Of a stretch of DNA of 5,828 nucleotides, positions 5,776-5,828 are shown in pieces (within the stretch, counting starts at the first letter, position 1; each line of letters starts with the position of its first letter). Under the pieces are notes generated by a model. That model was not told the DNA's origin, made no database searches, and saw only the letters and a list, made by a program, of their open reading frames with translations. The position numbers were made by a program, and so were the translations under genes. Source of the stretch: Onstottus_B sp035558335 (GTDB taxonomy: Bacteria; Acidobacteriota; Blastocatellia; UBA7656); contig DATMCM010000477.1 in NCBI GenBank assembly GCA_035558335.1, positions 1-5,828 of the forward strand, in the 5' to 3' direction.

Positions 5776-5828
5776 CAGATGCGAACCAAGCTTGTTTTTG
5801 AAACGAGCCGCGCGCTCGGGTCGTTAGA

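Larger units (their letters stand above)
5360..5828. other. 469-bp region without a recognisable gene, upstream of the ABC genes
   Basis: I find no supported coding region here on either strand. The 5572-5360 part is open in the ATPase frame but looks non-coding. The region should hold the promoter of the ATPase-permease pair, yet I cannot pick a convincing -35/-10 pair. What can be seen is a 12-bp palindrome (5460-5471), a compound hairpin (5686-5749) and a GC-periodic intergenic repeat (about 5741-5775). No further gene enters from the right edge: all three minus-strand frames from 5828 meet stops within about 100 bases. Confidence 0.6.

Noticed and set aside
5655..5801. 48-codon open frame on the plus strand
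   Set aside because: It runs through a hairpin and the GC-periodic repeat, has no ribosome-binding site and resembles no known small protein.

Overview
The window looks like chromosomal DNA from a GC-rich, Gram-negative-type bacterium, most plausibly an acidobacterium. The main reason is the 821-residue two-module MacB/FtsX-type permease, which has the look of the family called 'acidobacterial duplicated orphan permease' (ADOP). The lineage is an inference and was not tested by any search. All recognisable genes lie on the minus strand, so transcription runs from right to left.

Layout in transcription order. Positions 5828-5360 hold no recognisable gene; they contain a 12-bp palindrome, a compound hairpin and a GC-periodic intergenic repeat. 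An ABC ATPase of the LolD/MacB type (5359-4643) is followed after 73 bp by the full-length permease (4569-2104). After a 122-bp spacer made almost entirely of inverted heptanucleotide repeats comes the decapitated C-terminal remnant of a second, similar permease (1981-1601). A 219-bp spacer then carries a perfect 42-bp inverted repeat. A class II-like histone deacetylase/acetylpolyamine amidohydrolase family enzyme (1381-437) follows. After 86 bp the N-terminal 116 codons of an adenosylcobalamin-dependent ribonucleotide reductase begin (350-1) and run off the left edge.

The ATPase and permease very probably form one inner-membrane ABC complex of the MacB/FtsX mechanotransmission type, or a close relative. 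No periplasmic adaptor or outer-membrane partner is in the window, so the substrate is unknown. The deacetylase and the ribonucleotide reductase are unrelated enzymes that may share a transcript because of their orientation and short spacing.

The most unusual content is in the spacers. Every intergenic gap holds a short repeat, and three of them hold an inverted repeat (42-bp perfect arms; heptamer-array arms; 13-bp arms with one mismatch). The heptamer element fills the gap between the full permease and the truncated one to within one base on each side, and it sits exactly where the truncated gene's homology stops. That suggests repeat-associated gene erosion. I see no phage, transposase, CRISPR, tRNA or rRNA, and no convincing new multi-gene system.
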